A stretch of 64,000 nt of DNA from Amphibalanus amphitrite. Lineage: Eukaryota > Arthropoda > Thecostraca > Balanomorpha > Balanidae. Both the position numbers and the translations under genes were made by a program. Shown here piece after piece: positions 45,497 to 58,692 of the stretch; within the stretch, counting starts at the first letter, position 1; each line of letters starts with the position of its first letter. The stretch covers positions 1 through 64,000 of the forward strand of contig NW_024882299.1 of assembly GCF_019059575.1 (NCBI RefSeq). Direction: 5' to 3'. The notes below the pieces were generated by a model, which was given only the letters and a program-made list of their open reading frames with translations, ran no database searches and was not told where the DNA came from.

Positions 45497-46930
45497 TTTA
45501 GTGATCTTATCCAGGCGAGTGACCGTCGATGGTTCGCTGAGAATTCGTTTGTCCATTTTCGATATGACTTATCTTTTACGTAGCCCATGCAAAGGCCAAA
45601 TTAGCCCGTGGCGGGCTTCACAGATAAAATACTGAGAGAAACGCCTCCTTATCAGGATTCAAAGACACCTTGTTAGAAAGTTCAGTGTTAGTTTCATTTT
45701 GATCCACGCGCAGATATCTGCTTTTCTCGCGCGCACAGCTGATGTGAACCATAAGGCCCCTCCCGAATGCACCGACACAACTTTCCCTGTGACTTATGAT
45801 CTACTCTCGTGCTGACGGTGAAATCAATAGGCTCGTCTGATATCTTCATTAGATCTGGTTATCCCTGCCACACAGACTCCGCCACCGCGTGGCATCCCCA
45901 TTGAGCTGACTGTGAGACCGCCGACACAAACACCTCCATATTTCAGTTCAAATGGGGCTCAGGAGCCACCCGCGGGCCTGGAGCACGGGAAGGTGGCTGG
46001 GGGAGGAGGGTGCCGCGTACCACGCTCTACCGGCACTCGCGGTATTGCCGGTGGGTCGTGCTCCCTGCCCTGTCATCACCTGTCTCCGCCGACCGAACTG
46101 ACGGGACGGGTGCCGCGCAGAAAACAGCCAATTTGAAGGCGCCGGGAGCGCGTCGCTGCGGTGATGACGGGAGATGAAGTCGGCTCGGATGTGGGCAGAT
46201 TGACACGGAGCGCGGGTGCGGGCAATCGGTGCCGCTGAGATGCTCGGGTGACAGCTGACGCTCGCTGTTTGCGGTGTTTGCGGCGGCGGAGGAGGCAGGC
46301 AGACCGCCTGCGAGGAAACAGCAGCTGGTGTGTTTGTACAGAAGACGCCGCCGCGTCGGCCGGCGTCGTCCTTTCCCACGAGCGCGGCGGAGATGCGCGT
46401 GATTTCTCGATTCCCGACGCTGGAGGCGTTCACACGGCTCCGTCGGGGCGGGGGCGGGGGCGGCGGGCTGTCCTGTCCGCCAACAGAGGTCGGTAGTTAG
46501 TACTGCCCGCCGGGCGGCGCGCGCATCGTACTGGAACCGAGTTTTCTCGCTCGAACGCGCACCGGCGCCCGTTCCGTCCTGAGCTCTGACTGGCCTGGGA
46601 ATATCGGCCGGGAGCAGACACCTGCACTCAGTAGAAAGACACCCTCCCACTACCCAGTAGACAAGGGCAGGCCGGCAGTAGACACCTACCCACCTACTGT
46701 AGACACCCACGCAACAGTCAGTAGACACCTACTCAGCAGCTAGGTTTGACCATTCGTAGACACGCAGCAGCCAGGGGCGGCCGGCATCTGCAGATACGCA
46801 GCAGCCGGGGCCGGCCGGCGCGGGCGTGTCGGCGACGGGTCTAGTGAGCACCAAAGGTGTACCATTCAGCTGTCACGCACGAGCGCCGTCGCTGAAAGAG
46901 CCGCCTTCCAGCCTCCAGGACCGCCGGCGG
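45497..46930. other. No gene recognised; GC-rich from 45880
   Basis: CpG-rich sequence with overlapping open frames on both strands (for example minus 46728-46027). Degenerate GTAGACACC repeats at 46600-46740. No conserved domain seen. Confidence 0.35.
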
Positions 46931-46944
46931 CCGGCGGATGCTCT

Positions 46945-47839
46945 TCTTCTTCTTCTTCTGCATCCCGCCGCCAGCCCGCTCAGGGGGGCGGCGGCGCAGG
47001 CGGGTCGAGCGGCGGCTCGGTCCGCCCGACACCCTCGATGAAGTCGACGACCCTCGCCGCCGGGCCGCCGAGGACGTCGACCAGGCGAGGGTCGACACCC
47101 CAGCGGCGGCGGCGGGCCGCCTCATAGGCCGGACAATCGGTCAGCAGGTGCGTCACGCTGTCGGGCTCCCCGCACGCGGGGCATTCGTCGTTGGCTGCCA
47201 GGCCAATCTTGTAGAGCGTGTCGCGCGTCAGCGGTGATGTGCCGGTCCTCAGCTGGGACAGCGTCACCGACCCCCAGCGCGCCAGGGAGTCGTGGCCAGG
47301 CGTGGGGTCCGGGTGCGGGTGGGCAGCGGTTGTCCTCCGTCGCGACAGCTCCCGGACATGGCGCGTGACGGCGGCCCGCGCACTCGATAGGTCAATCGGC
47401 GCGCTATCTTGGTCGCCCGCCGCGGCCTCGCCAGCCAGGCGGTCGGCGGTCTCGTTGCCGTCCAGCCCGGCATGGCCTGGCACCCACTGGAGCACCGTCT
47501 CGGTGCCGTTCTCGGCGAGGGTGTTCAGCAGCCTCCAGACCTCGGCGGCCAGAGCCATGGTCTGGCTAGCTGGGCCGCGGCCGAGTAGTTGAAGCCCAGA
47601 CCTTGAGTCGGTGAGGAGGCGGACCGACTTGATTGATGCCAGCTCCCCTTCCTCCAGGCCGGCCACAGCCGCGAGCGCCTCGCGCATGGCGGTCAGCTCT
47701 GCTCTCAAGCTGGAGCAGACCGCCCCTGCAGGAGCGCGCACGGTTTCTTCATTGTTGTGGTGGTGAAACTGGATCAGCGCGCCTGCGCCGCCCTGTTCCA
47801 TCCCGCCGCGAGCCGAGCCGTCCGACCAGATAGTAATAT
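46945..47839 (-). mobile_element. 5'-truncated non-LTR retrotransposon (895 bp), 14-bp TSD
   Basis: On the minus strand the element begins mid-protein (ATATTACTATCTGG), runs through the RNase H end of ORF2, a short 3' UTR of about 15 bases and a (GAA)n tail at 46945-46959. The flank AGAGCATCCGCCGG occurs at both ends (plus 46931-46944 and 47840-47853; 12-14 bases after allowing for tail overlap). Truncated 5' end, simple-repeat tail and TSD show target-primed reverse transcription. Confidence 0.9.
46980..47839 (-). pseudogene. Retrotransposon RNase H plus zinc-knuckle fragment
   Basis: C-terminal part of an ORF2 protein of the R1/I/Jockey type. RNase H catalytic acidic residues are all present: Asp in ITIWSDGSARGG, Glu in LRAELTAM, Asp in LLTDSRSG, Asp in HAGLDGNETADRLAG. 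The end has CPACGEPDSVTHLLTDCP, a CCHC zinc finger found at the ends of such ORF2 proteins. It stops at TGA 46980-46982. The Met at 47801 is internal and the fragment begins where the insertion was truncated, so it is not a complete gene. No stops or frameshifts, which suggests a young insertion. Confidence 0.9.
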
Positions 47840-47853
47840 CCGGCGGATGCTCT

Positions 47854-50800
47854 CCAGCACAGCGTTGCAGTCTCCACTCACTCCGGCGCAGTCTACCAGC
47901 CCAGGGCGATCGGCGGCGGCGACTGCGACGCGCACAGGAGGCTATCCGTCAACCGCCAGAAACCAGCGCAGAGCCGCCGCCGCCGCCTCCGGGCCTGCAT
48001 CTGATCTCTCCGAATGGGCGCCACTCGGAGACGGTCATGAATAAATTACGGTGATATTTGCGTATTCGGCGTCCCTTTGTCTTCCTCCTGTCCGTTAAGA
48101 CAAATTTGCGCTCGACTGTGAGGTAAGTGAAACGGAGTGTTTACAAGACCTCGGGTCGGACGCCGGGTCGCTAAAGGACAGTTAATGGCTCTGTGTGATG
48201 TTCCCAGGTTGTTGGCACCGGCGGCGGGGCGGTTCACACGCGGTCGCCGCCGGGGACGATTTGACAGCAGGTGCCACCTCCGCCGCCGCGCACCACCGCC
48301 GTCAACTCCGCTACCGCCACCACGCCGCCACAGTCAGCTGCAGTCCAACTAACCAGTTTTCTTATCGCACCACAACGTACAAAGGAGAACCCACAATCGC
48401 ACCGCAATATCAGAGGCGTGCTTGTCCGTACGGGGAAACCGCTCGAGCCAGCGGAAAATGGCCGTCCACTGCTGCCGCGCGCCGGCTTCTGAGGGCGGTA
48501 TGTTGTGCTGTGTTCGCCGCTTTGCGTCGTGCCGTGTCACAGTGGACAGCTGCCTGATCCACAGCCGGATATGCTAAGTCGACGCGTTTGTTGCCTGTAG
48601 ATCACACTGATGGCCCGTGCGTCGGCGAGGGCTTAATTCAAAACCACCTGAGCTCATGACTGTGAACTCAGCGGGCACGAATCAGGTTGTAAGACATGGT
48701 GGCGAACATTGTCTGGGTTGGGTGGTGCTTGTCACATCTCATTGGCAGGTGTCTTCTGGAATGTTTACTGGCTGAATGCCGACAAGTGGGAAACAGTTGA
48801 TGGCGGAGACTGTTCATGACAGTGACTGATAACGGCACTGCTACTGAAGAACAGTGACTTAATGCGGGACTGAGTAACTACCAGACTAGACCCGTGGCAG
48901 TAACTGGCAGCGGGGAATGCACCGTATTCCGCTGGCTGACTGATTCAGTCAGCGGCAGGAAATGCCGATCGCTGGTCGAGAGGTATTTGGTTGGGCAATG
49001 TCGGATTGCTGGAGACAAGACGTCTTTTATGGCGACGAGGAAATTAAACTGGCATATTGTGTTCAGGGACGATAAATGCTGGGGTTGCGAGAAAGCCGAG
49101 TCGAATCATTGCTGGATCGCGATTGCTGTAGTGCTTCGACTTTGATTAATTGCGGTACCTACCAGCAACCTGAAATGGCTCATGTATTTTCTTAGAATAA
49201 CCGGTGAAACATTTTTTTAAGGGTGAGCTAGCGGGCTATGATAGCCTTCAATTCCCAATTCCATGAATCGGTGTTTTGGACAGTTAAGTTTGCAGTAAGT
49301 TATTCACTAAACCGTTTTCCATTGCATGCAAGTCTGTTTGCATTCGGCTGTATCCTCTTGATCCCATATGTTCCGAACATTTGTCAGAATTTAGCAGAAT
49401 TTAGCATTGTTTGTTCAGTATTTGATAGCTTTCACTGTGCCAACCGCCAACTGGTATCATGTTCATGCGGAGGTTATCCTTTCTAATCTGGACTGGATGT
49501 ACCCTCTGCTTTCTGTGTGGATCTGGAAGGAGGCTTACCTGTTCCAATGGCTAATGGTCATCCTCGTTATCCTCCGATTCGTCGTCTTTTTGGGCTGCAC
49601 AGTCTATTCGATCATCTCTCTGCATTGACCATCAGGACCGTTAGCTCATCAGCTGCAGTACCATGGACCGTATGACGTATCAAATTAATGGCTTCTTGTT
49701 TCATCATCACAGCAGTGAGCCAGGTCTTGGGCGTTTATTTTACAAGCCGTTTTCAATTTATTTTCCAAGCAGAAGTTTTGCGACCATGGTACATTCTACA
49801 CGATTCTTGGCAATCCTAGGCCAGTGCTTCACTTGCCATTTCTCCCAAGCCTCCTACCTCTCAACTGCAACCGTTGCCGCTTCTGCGTCACTTATCGCTC
49901 TGTCTACGTCACTTGCCGCTCTGCGGAGCGTGAGACCGCCCGAACCACCACACGCACTCAGTGAGGCGTCCTGCGGTGGCAGAATCCGGCCGGCACTTTT
50001 TCTCTCACCGCCCGCAGCTCAATCATAGAGCACGCTCCTAATGAGCTGAAAATGAGCGGCCGCGGGCGGCTCCAATTGCCGGTCGCGGTGCGCTTCTTTT
50101 GGCGCTCATCAGCTCTGTCGGCTGTTCCGTCACGCACCGAGCGACCGCTCCCAGGATCGACTCCGTCGGCGGTGACCGGGGTGACCCGAGAGGTGGGTGG
50201 TGTCACCTGAGTGACCCGAGGAGTGTCTGGTGTCGCCGGTGTCACCGCCGACTGCGAGTGTGGCCCCGACGGACGCCGCTAATGACACGCTGTGGAGATT
50301 GCCGCTCAGAGCCGACGCACGACCACGCGACTGTGGCGACTTGTGTGGGGCCTTACGGGCGTCAGTCGGTAATAAGAGTCCTTGAATGATGTCGCACACT
50401 TATGCCTAAGCTTGTGGCTCTGCTAATGCCACTGCAGAAGATTCACTGAAGGCCGTTGGGGGAGAGCTGCTGCTGATGCCTCGGGCAGCACCCCTGTGGT
50501 CCTCGTTATTTGCATGACAGGGTAGCGACGGAACACAATCAACCCTATTTGTCGTCGCGAAGAGAGGACTTGTTTGCGGGCGGGTGGTTCAGTTTGTATT
50601 CTGGAAGTGGCGCTTCTGCGAAACTTAGCCGTCACAGGCGAAAAATACGGTCGGCTAATGTTTGTTAACTGCCAGTAAAGCGCATAAACATGCAGTTTGC
50701 GTAGTGTCGCTTATGGGACGCGGAGTAAATGGTTTCACAAGGGGAATTTAAATGTCCCGGGCTCTTTAGCAAGTTGATATTGCCTTGTGTCCCGGGCGCA

Positions 50801-51592
50801 TATAATTTGATTAGGTTGGACAATATATGTCCATACAGGCTCAAATAAACAACTGACTGGGTTTACTTTCTCAAATTAAGTGCGGCCTTGTTAGGCAGAC
50901 GTTGCATGTTATGTGAGGGCCTGTTATGCATCAGGCTTTGACCAGATACATGGATTTTGGTATGTGTAAGTACATATTTTGCAGCTTTGCTGCAGCCGTC
51001 TCGTGTAGATAATGAACAAAGAGTTGAGGTTCGAGTAAACAGCGGCTGATTTTATTGACATGACATAGAAAGATAACATGCCATTAGCCTATTATAGCGA
51101 AAACCGTGAAACCACAAGCGCCTCAATTATTACCTTATAAAATTCCTTATGATACACCACTACCTATTTACGGCTAAGTGTTATATCGTGTAGTAAATAT
51201 GTTACGCATGATGTCTAAAACGCAGCATCGTCCACCTCTTGTGTTCTGGTTTGACCCTGAGGTTTCCTCGCTGCTGAGCGAGCCAGCGTACAGTGCTCGG
51301 TCTTCCCAGCCTATGACGATTTATCATCAGAGTGGCCCGGGGCTGATTGAGGTAGCGCCCGCCCTGTCCCATTCCGAACTCCTTAATTGAAAAGGTAATC
51401 TCTTGTAGGCACCAGTCTGGTAGGCACTGGTAATGGTGTCTCGGCGGCTGTCTGCGATCACTTTGAGAAGCCATTTGTTTAAGATGATATTTTTAATAAT
51501 TAGAAAATGGCATCTTCTAAGTATTAGAAAATAAAAATTAAAACTTAGAATGTTAAAATAAAGCCAAAGTATAACATATTCAGCTCATCCGT
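47854..51592. other. No gene recognised
   Basis: GC-rich to 48560 and at 49950-50330, otherwise mixed and AT-rich. Open frames are short and without recognisable domains. No clear repeats. Confidence 0.4.
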
Positions 51593-51664
51593 GTATGGGT
51601 CAGACTTGTGCCAAGGTCCCAAAAAGATCCGAGATCCAGGGTTCGCAGAGTCCAAGGTCTGGGA

Positions 51665-51990
51665 CCTTGATGGATCCTGGACCTTGCATTGTCATTTTTG
51701 TCGCGAGACCTTGGAAACCCAGGACCTTAAAACATCCATATGCCGCGAGACCTTGGAATCCCAGGACCTTAAAACATCCATATGCCGCGAGACCTTGGAA
51801 TCCCAGGACCTCAACATGTGCATATGTCGAGAGACCTTGGAAGCCCAGGACCTCAACATTTACATATGCCGTGAGACCTTGGAATCCCAGGACATCAACA
51901 TTTCATGCGACATGAGACCTTAGAAACCCAGGACCTCAACATTTCACATGCCGTAAAACCATGGAAACCCAGGGGTTAGGACCTCAAAAT
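51665..51990 (+). repeat. 42-bp tandem array, left
   Basis: The unit GAGACCTTGGAATCCCAGGA + CCTTAAAACATCCATATGCCGC is repeated about seven times, degrading towards 52170. Its length, a multiple of three, keeps frames open. Confidence 0.85.
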
Positions 51991-52554
51991 TTTGGTATGC
52001 TGCAAGACCCTGCAGAATGCAGACCTTCAGTACCAGTTTTATTATTTGTCATGGGATCTTAGGAGAACGGTCTGGACCTACACCACCATTTTGTTGAGGG
52101 ACCTCAAGAATCCTGGAAGCTGGACCATGAGGTTTATGTTGCACATGGGCCACTAAGGACCCTGCACTAGGTTTTGTCTGTAAGCACTTCAATAAATATC
52201 TATGGTTGAGCGACCAGCTGCAAGGGGCTTGATAGCTACACGAAGAGAAAACGAACCAGACTGTGTAGACATATATAGAGCAAAATCATTGCCATGGTTG
52301 TGAGGCAGGACTGGAACAAGAGACCTGGTAGCTTTTTACATTATCAATGCTATGGATTATGAAACTGTCAAACAGTGGACAGTGGTGGTTTGGAAAGTTC
52401 TTTTCTAATCTCACCTCACATATTTTCTGGGTTGTGATATGCCGGGCTTGAAGCTACTTGGAAGCTACCCACTGACCAAGTAAGTGTCAAACTTATTTGT
52501 TTTGCAATTCATCAAATCACCATTGAGCAATGAGCAATATAAGCAAACATTCCA

Positions 52555-52857
52555 ATTTCCATGACAGTTCAACTTTTTCGTTTAGCAGGTTTTCGTCGGA
52601 CAATTTTTCGTCTGCAGATTTTCGTCCGCAGACTTTCGTCTATGCATTTGTTCGTCTGTGCATTTTTAAGTCCGCGCATTATTTTCAAAGGACATTTTCC
52701 GCCTCGTCCAGACGAAAAAATGCCGGACAGAAAAATACTTAGACGAAAAATGCACCAAATTAATTCGAACAGACGAAAAAATGCAAGACGAAAAAGTCAG
52801 ACGAAAATCTGCTGACGAATAACCGGCTGACGAAAAAATTGTCAGATGGAATTTTGT
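52555..52857. repeat. Inverted block of TTTTCGTC / GACGAAAA repeats
   Basis: The left half carries TTTTTCGTC-type units (52570-52660), the right half CAGACGAAAAAATGC-type units (52707-52840). Together they form an imperfect foldback. Outer edges TTCCATGACA and TTCCATCTGACA are inverted. It may be a nested MITE or an internal part of the surrounding element. A single-orientation version lies at 58568-58692. Confidence 0.7.
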
Positions 52858-53454
52858 TCAGAGCCTTCAATCTAATGTGAATGAACAGTAAGTAAGGTTT
52901 GCGCTCGCTGATACTCTAATTCTATTGGCTTAGTCGATCAGTTTTTCTGTGAGCGCTCGCGCAAACAAGACTTAGAACATATTTTGCTTTTTATCCTAGG
53001 TATTATGCACTGTATTATGTAACTGAATGTGCAGAAAATCGAAAGCATATACCTATCCAATTCAACTTTTCCATTTCTATTAAGCCTGTAGGTTTTATTT
53101 CTGGTTTTTTATATTGCCTGAAAGAATACTTGAATGTCTGTCTTCAATAACTGTAAGGTGCTATCCTACATTCCTACTGATAAGGTAAGATTGAATTGAA
53201 AGGGACATGACAATATAAATTGCAAGGTACCTATTACCTACCTATATTTTTTACGAATTTGTCAGGTTAAAGAAGGAGAGATTGATATTATGATTCATTT
53301 TTAACTTGTGTTGAAGCTCCCCCTACCTATGTTGGTTAACGATAAAACCACCACAGTCCACAAGTTTGCCTGGTTCTGCCCCTTTAAATGTTGCTGGGCA
53401 TCCATTGGCAGAATATTTAGAAGTAAGTCTGCTCATCAGAATGTTAGTTTGTTT

Positions 53455-53935
53455 AAGTTCTTGTTGTGGGACCCAGGACCCTGAATACTTTGGATCCTGA
53501 GATGTATTCTTGCCGTGGGACCTTGAGGACTGTGGACCCTGAACTCTGAAGTGTGTACTTGTCATGGGACCTTGGGGACTGTGGATCCTGAAATTCACAC
53601 TTGTCGTGGGACCCTAGGGACTGTGGATCCTGCAATGCATTCTTGTCGTGGGACCTTGGGGACTGTGGACCCTGCAAAGTATACTTGCTATGGGACCTTG
53701 GAAACCTTGGATTCTAGAAACTGAATTTGCCATGGGACCTTGGAAACCTTGGATTCTAGAAATTGAATTTGCCGTGGGACCTTGGAAACCTTGATTCTAG
53801 AAATTGACTTTGCCGTGGGACCTTGGAAACCTTGGATTCTAGAAATTGAATTTGCCGTTGGACCTTGGAAACCTTGGATTCTAAAAATTGAATTTGCCGT
53901 GGGACCTTGAGGATCCTGGATCTTGATTTTTGGTC
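53455..53935 (+). repeat. 42-bp tandem array, right
   Basis: The unit GTGGGACCTTGGAAACCTTG + GATTCTAGAAATTGAATTTGCC is repeated about eleven times; the earlier copies read GGGGACTGTGGATCCTG. Same period and same GGGACCTTGGAA core as the left array, in the same orientation, but otherwise diverged. Confidence 0.88.
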
Positions 53936-53957
53936 CCGGCACAAGTCTGGTATGGGT

Positions 53958-56900
53958 GTGTTATATTGTGAAGTAAGTAGTAAGTATAGCTGACCTTTGT
54001 TTCCCTTTATATATGTAGTTCAAGTTACGCTCGTTTCCCTTCACTCTGTTCTTCAATGGACACATCACGTTTGTTCCTCGCTACACTATAACCTGACGTT
54101 CTGATGAGGTGCCCGCCTTTTGAGCCTGCCAGCGTGCGGTCCTGCCACTGGCTTTATTCTGTCGAGACGCGTGTCGGGAACACGCTGACACCACGTCCGG
54201 CCGACGTCGGTGGCAGCGATGAAGCTGTCGGAGTGGCGCTCCGGTCCCGGCGGCCGACCCCGCGACCGACCTGGACCGTGGGACCGCCGCCGGACCGACC
54301 GGGGACCGCCCGCGGACCAGCCCGGGACCAGCGGCTGCGGTCGGCGGCCGCCGCTCCCGACACCGATCCCACCACCGGCCAGACCGCGGTGACGGCTCCA
54401 TCGTCGCAAAAAAAAAATCGCCGCCATCCATTGCTCGGCCGGGCTACAAAGCGGTGGCGGCGCCGCGCTGGTGGTAATTGTCGGTGGGCCGCCGGCGCGG
54501 TGCGGAGCTCAGGTCACCGCACGGCGGCCACCGGTGGAGCCGGCGGCTGCGGCGGCACACCGAGCGGCAAATTACACCGGATCGGGCGCCGCCGCTCGCC
54601 GCCGTCGACGAGCTGCGCCGCGGGAGGGCGCGCCGCGATTGTCGCGCCGTGGGACCGGCCGGACGTCTCCTGGTGTCCCGCCGAGCGGCGCTGTCCGGAG
54701 GTCACTCCTCCGCGGCGCGCCGACGGCAGATCTGCCCACTTTATGCCGGACCCGCCGACACTAATGTGCACCCCGAGGCGGCGGGACATTTATCTGCTAA
54801 ATGGAGCCGAGATCGGGCCAGCCCGTATACGTGAGCAGGCGGCTGCGCGCTCAAAGCGTGCTCACGCGGAGAGAGTTCGACAGTCACCACAAGGCGACCT
54901 GACAGCTCCGCATTCGCGGCCCGGTCAGAATCCGCGGTATTCGCGGCTCCATTTCCAGGGTGGCTTACGAGAACTGACGGCCTTCGCTAGGATGGAGCGA
55001 TATCCGTATGCCGGGCCGAATCTGTGGCCTGAAACGGGCCCATGCTCTAATCCTCAGATGTGCAGCTGTTGCCTAGTCTCACAGCTCTCTCAGAAGTCTG
55101 AGGCTGGGCGGCGTGCCGCTGTCTCTGGCTGGCCGATTAGCAGAGGCGACTGTGGATTTATTCATCATCGATCAGAGTCCGGCATGGTAGCCGCCCCCGC
55201 CCCCGCCCTCCGGCCGCCGGCTGCCGGCCGCCACACCACACAAACAGCATCGTTTGTTACCGGTAATACGGCGGTGAGAACCGCCAACGGCGCGTCGATG
55301 GGCTGCGAGCTCCTCATCTGGTGAGTCACGGATATCGACACCGGCTCCTTACTGCCGATACCAGCCCGGTGGTGCTCTCAGCTTTGGCTTCTCAGCGGCG
55401 TCCTAGCTCCCTCTGCCCATTGGCGCCCGAGCTCCTTCCCACCGTCATCCTTACTATTTCCCATCGACATCCCAACTCCTTCCCATCAGGCATCCTAGCT
55501 CCGTTTCCAGCTCCGCTCCAGCTTTCCCAACGACGCACTAGCTCGGGGCAACAGCTGGAAATCCGCTCCCCTGGCGGTGATCAGGACTTCGCTCTGAGTC
55601 CCACCAGGACCAATATGGCGATAGTAGTGGCAGACGGCACCGGGAGTCGGCGCTGGGACTGTCTCAGCAGCAATCCTCGAAAGCCGGGCGAGACAGGGGA
55701 TAGAGTCATAGCTTTCAGATGTCGCTGTGAGCTGGTTAGCAATTTCTCGCACGGAATCTGGTGAGCTCAATATGAGTCATCGAGGCTTAGGTATAAAAAA
55801 TGTGGCAACGCAATGCGACCCAGCTTCCAGAAGTTCGCGTTCAGCTTAGCTGACGTTCATTGCAATATCACTATCACTAATCACTATATGGGGATACCTA
55901 CTTGGTGGTCGCCCGCTCGCCTGACCTGTCATGGTAACTTTGTCGCTTACGCTATACGCCAGTTTCGAAACAAATGAACCTGTCTTTTTTACTTCTGATC
56001 TTTAGCGTCCGCTGCTATATGGCTTCTTCATTCATGTTGATGGCTCCCAAAGATCCGATTACGGTTTCTTATGGACGGCCTCTGACGGCACGCCTCAGCG
56101 TTGTGCCGCGATGTTCAGATAACATCTATACCTTGTGCACCGCGCAGATTCCTGGGACGCGGGATTCCCAAAAGATGCCTGTAATTATTGCATAGTGCAT
56201 ACCTTATGACCTCATCTAATGTTATTGACCAGACAACTATGTTATAACGAATACAAACTATCTGAAGGGTTCATACATGTGCTGCGGGCCTGTCTGTCTC
56301 GTCCTGATGTCACGGATGTAAAAATATCGCTCTCTCGGTGTCATGACCCCAGGGTGTCAGATACACACCCATTGTCACCGTGTCGTGTCCAATACACCGT
56401 GAGGAGCAAACTACGAGTCGTGCCACTCAGTCACGATGATGGGTTCTGATAAGGCGCTGTACGCCGCCCTATGCCACTGCAATTAGACGGTGCAGCGCAT
56501 TGGAGAGGCCATTGTAGTGCTACACGGCCCATACGAACGCCAACACAATGATGAACTTGATGCTCTGGGGCTGGCATGTTTATGTTCAGTTTATTTCATA
56601 CCTGATTTGTCGGACGTTGAACACGTGAATTATAGCTCCGGCTGGTGCATCATGTTTTGCATATTTTCCTCCGTCCAAACTTGCACGAAGTCTGAGATAT
56701 TTTTAATGTCACTCCCAATCACAGCCACTTGAGGTCCGCATTTTGATTGTGCATTTGTAAGCATGCCCTCAAAATGCATTATCATAAATGAATGTAAAAA
56801 TACGTTGAGTCTGCGGCCGGCAGACGAAACGGTACCTAGAAGTGGCGTCACTTCTTCGGTCACGACTAGTCGGATGAAGACCGGCCGATTAGGGCGCACG

Positions 56901-57571
56901 CCACGGCTCAGCCCGTGAGCAAAATCGTGCGGCTCGCTCCAAAAACGACACCGCTTTTCGGCCCCTGAGCCCCGCTCGCCACTCGGTGCACCTTACAGCC
57001 CACTGGCGTCGGAGCGTCGGAGTCCGGCTTCCTTATCATCAGCCGACCCACGCCACCGTCCCTTGCCGAGCGGTCCGTTGCGTCGTTCCGTGTCTAACCA
57101 TGTCCAAACATAGTCCCTCCCGGGCTGGGAACCGTGGCTCACGCCGGTACAAACTACGGTCGACTACCGAGGCTGGTCACCGCTGCAATTCGTCTGTCTG
57201 GCTTCGGAGTTTGGCGTAAGCCTATAGCGTCAGCATATTATTGGGTGACGATTTTTGATTGATTGCCCGTTTAACGTTATATCAGGATCCTGATTATTCA
57301 TGCCTATTGTGCTATGTTTCCGAAATGCTAATTAACTGTGTAGTTTGCATTTGAAGTTGAAAGGGATTTTTGATATTCCATTCCGTCCAATCACCATGCA
57401 GGCACTGTAGTGTGAAAAGACATGGGCGTAACGTTCAGTCTCTGTGTTTACCATCCGCTATAACGATTAACGGAGTTATTTCCTCTGCCTTGAGTGGCTA
57501 AAGCCATGTCCAGCACCAACCCTCCGCGCCCTTGCTCTCCGCCGGACCTGCCGACACCGTGTCACCGACCT
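53958..57571. other. No assigned gene; CpG-dense block 54100-55320
   Basis: An open frame of 406 codons (plus 54104-55324) spans the CpG-dense block. Other frames on both strands are also open there, the protein is Arg/Pro/Ala-rich without a domain, and no splice context supports it. The block could be a promoter or 5' exon region for the downstream Vang gene (inference from position only). Confidence 0.3.
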
Positions 57572-57607
57572 GTGCCACGCAGACTTGTGACAGCTCAAGA
57601 AAAAAGT

Positions 57608-57955
57608 GAGCTCGCTCAGCTCAACTCCGTTTTATCCGCTCCCGCTCAGCTCCCGCTCAGTTTAACACGGCTCAGCTCAGCTCACGCTCCGCTCAAACCG
57701 GCTGTGCTCCGCTCACGCTCAGCTCAGCTCAGCTCAGTTTCCGCTCAGCTCAGGTCAGCTCAGTTTCCGCTCAGCTCAGCTCAGCTCAGTTTCCGCTCAG
57801 CTCAGCTCAGCTCAGTTTCCGCTGAGCTCAGTTTCCGCTCAGCTCAGCTCAGTTTCCGCTCAGCTCAGCTCAGCTCAACTCAGTTCCCGTTCAGCTCAGC
57901 TCAGTTTCCGCTCAATTCAGCTCAGCTCAGTTTCCGCTCAGTTAAATTCACGCTT
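57608..57955 (+). repeat. CAGCT/TTTCCG array, left
   Basis: Short runs of GCTCAGCTCA alternate with GTTTCCGCTCA, making higher-order units of about 16-30 bases. Confidence 0.9.
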
Positions 57956-57994
57956 AGATCGTTCAGTCGTTCTTTTTAAATCGGACATGCTTAA

Positions 57995-58448
57995 CCCTCG
58001 CCCGTATAGGGGGGGTTTTTCGCGAATAACTCGCGTAAAAAGCGGCCGATCGCGACGAAACTTTCAGTACCCTCGCGATAATCAATTTTACACCTATCCT
58101 GAAAATTTCATGACCCTGACCCTAATGACCTTTGACCTGTGATCTACTTTTCGAGACCATGTTTGGCCGGAATCGCGATTCGGCGTATGTCGGCTCGCAT
58201 TAGCCGCGCGTTAGCAGTCTTTTTGTGGTTTCAAGCGTTCAAACATATGTATGATGTTGCTCCCATGCATTAGGGTGGGTGTCAAGGTCACCGGAAGGTC
58301 AGGTCAAGTCATTGACCTTTGATGACCTCGATTCACTTTTTCGAGTTTTACATGTTTCTAGGCAAGTTTTTGGAGCTGAATTCGAATTTAGCAACCATTT
58401 GAACATTTACGAAGCAGTTTTGGTGCCTTCGTAACATGTTACGAAGCT
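57995..58448. mobile_element. TTAA MITE copy, truncated at the right
   Basis: TTAA|CCCTCGCCCGTATAGGGGGG at 57991, then TTTTTCGCGAATAACTCGCG and the family body, in the same orientation as 21150 and ending at ACGAAGCTG near 58448. The second end is missing. Confidence 0.78.
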
Positions 58449-58567
58449 GCGTCTACTTGGACTCAGACTATAGTTACATGAAATGGACTGTTCTTGGCAG
58501 TGTTATCACATGTTATCAGAGTGTGCACCCGCGATGTTAACATAACATATAGGTAAGTTCAAAATAT

Positions 58568-58692
58568 ACGAACGAAAAAAGTCTGGACGAAAAAGTTTAC
58601 AGACGAAAAAATGTACAGACGAAAAAATGCCAGACGAAGAAAAGTCGGACGAAAATCTGCGGACGAAAATCTGCTAGACGAAAAAAAACGCC
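58568..58692 (+). repeat. GACGAAAAA repeats
   Basis: Units ACAGACGAAAAAATGT, then GGACGAAAATCTGC, about eight copies. Same motif family as the block at 52555-52857. Confidence 0.8.

Larger units (their letters stand above)
51601..53949. mobile_element. hAT-type element with 42-bp tandem arrays at both ends (2349 bp), TSD GTATGGGT
   Basis: Ends CAGACTTGTGCC inverted. 8-bp flanks GTATGGGT at 51593-51600 and 53950-53957. Just inside each end is AAGGTCC or GGGACC followed by AAAAA and GATCC, and then a tandem array. The middle holds a GACGAAAA foldback block (52555-52857) and AT-rich DNA. No transposase. Same ends and plan as 57580-59887. Confidence 0.85.

Noticed and set aside
51601..53949. CRISPR-like array (regular repeats)
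   Set aside because: Direct tandem repeats without unique spacers, in a eukaryotic genome.
54104..55324. 406-codon open frame on the plus strand
   Set aside because: GC- and CpG-rich block in which several frames on both strands are open. Protein is Arg/Pro/Ala-rich, no domain, no splice or poly(A) support.
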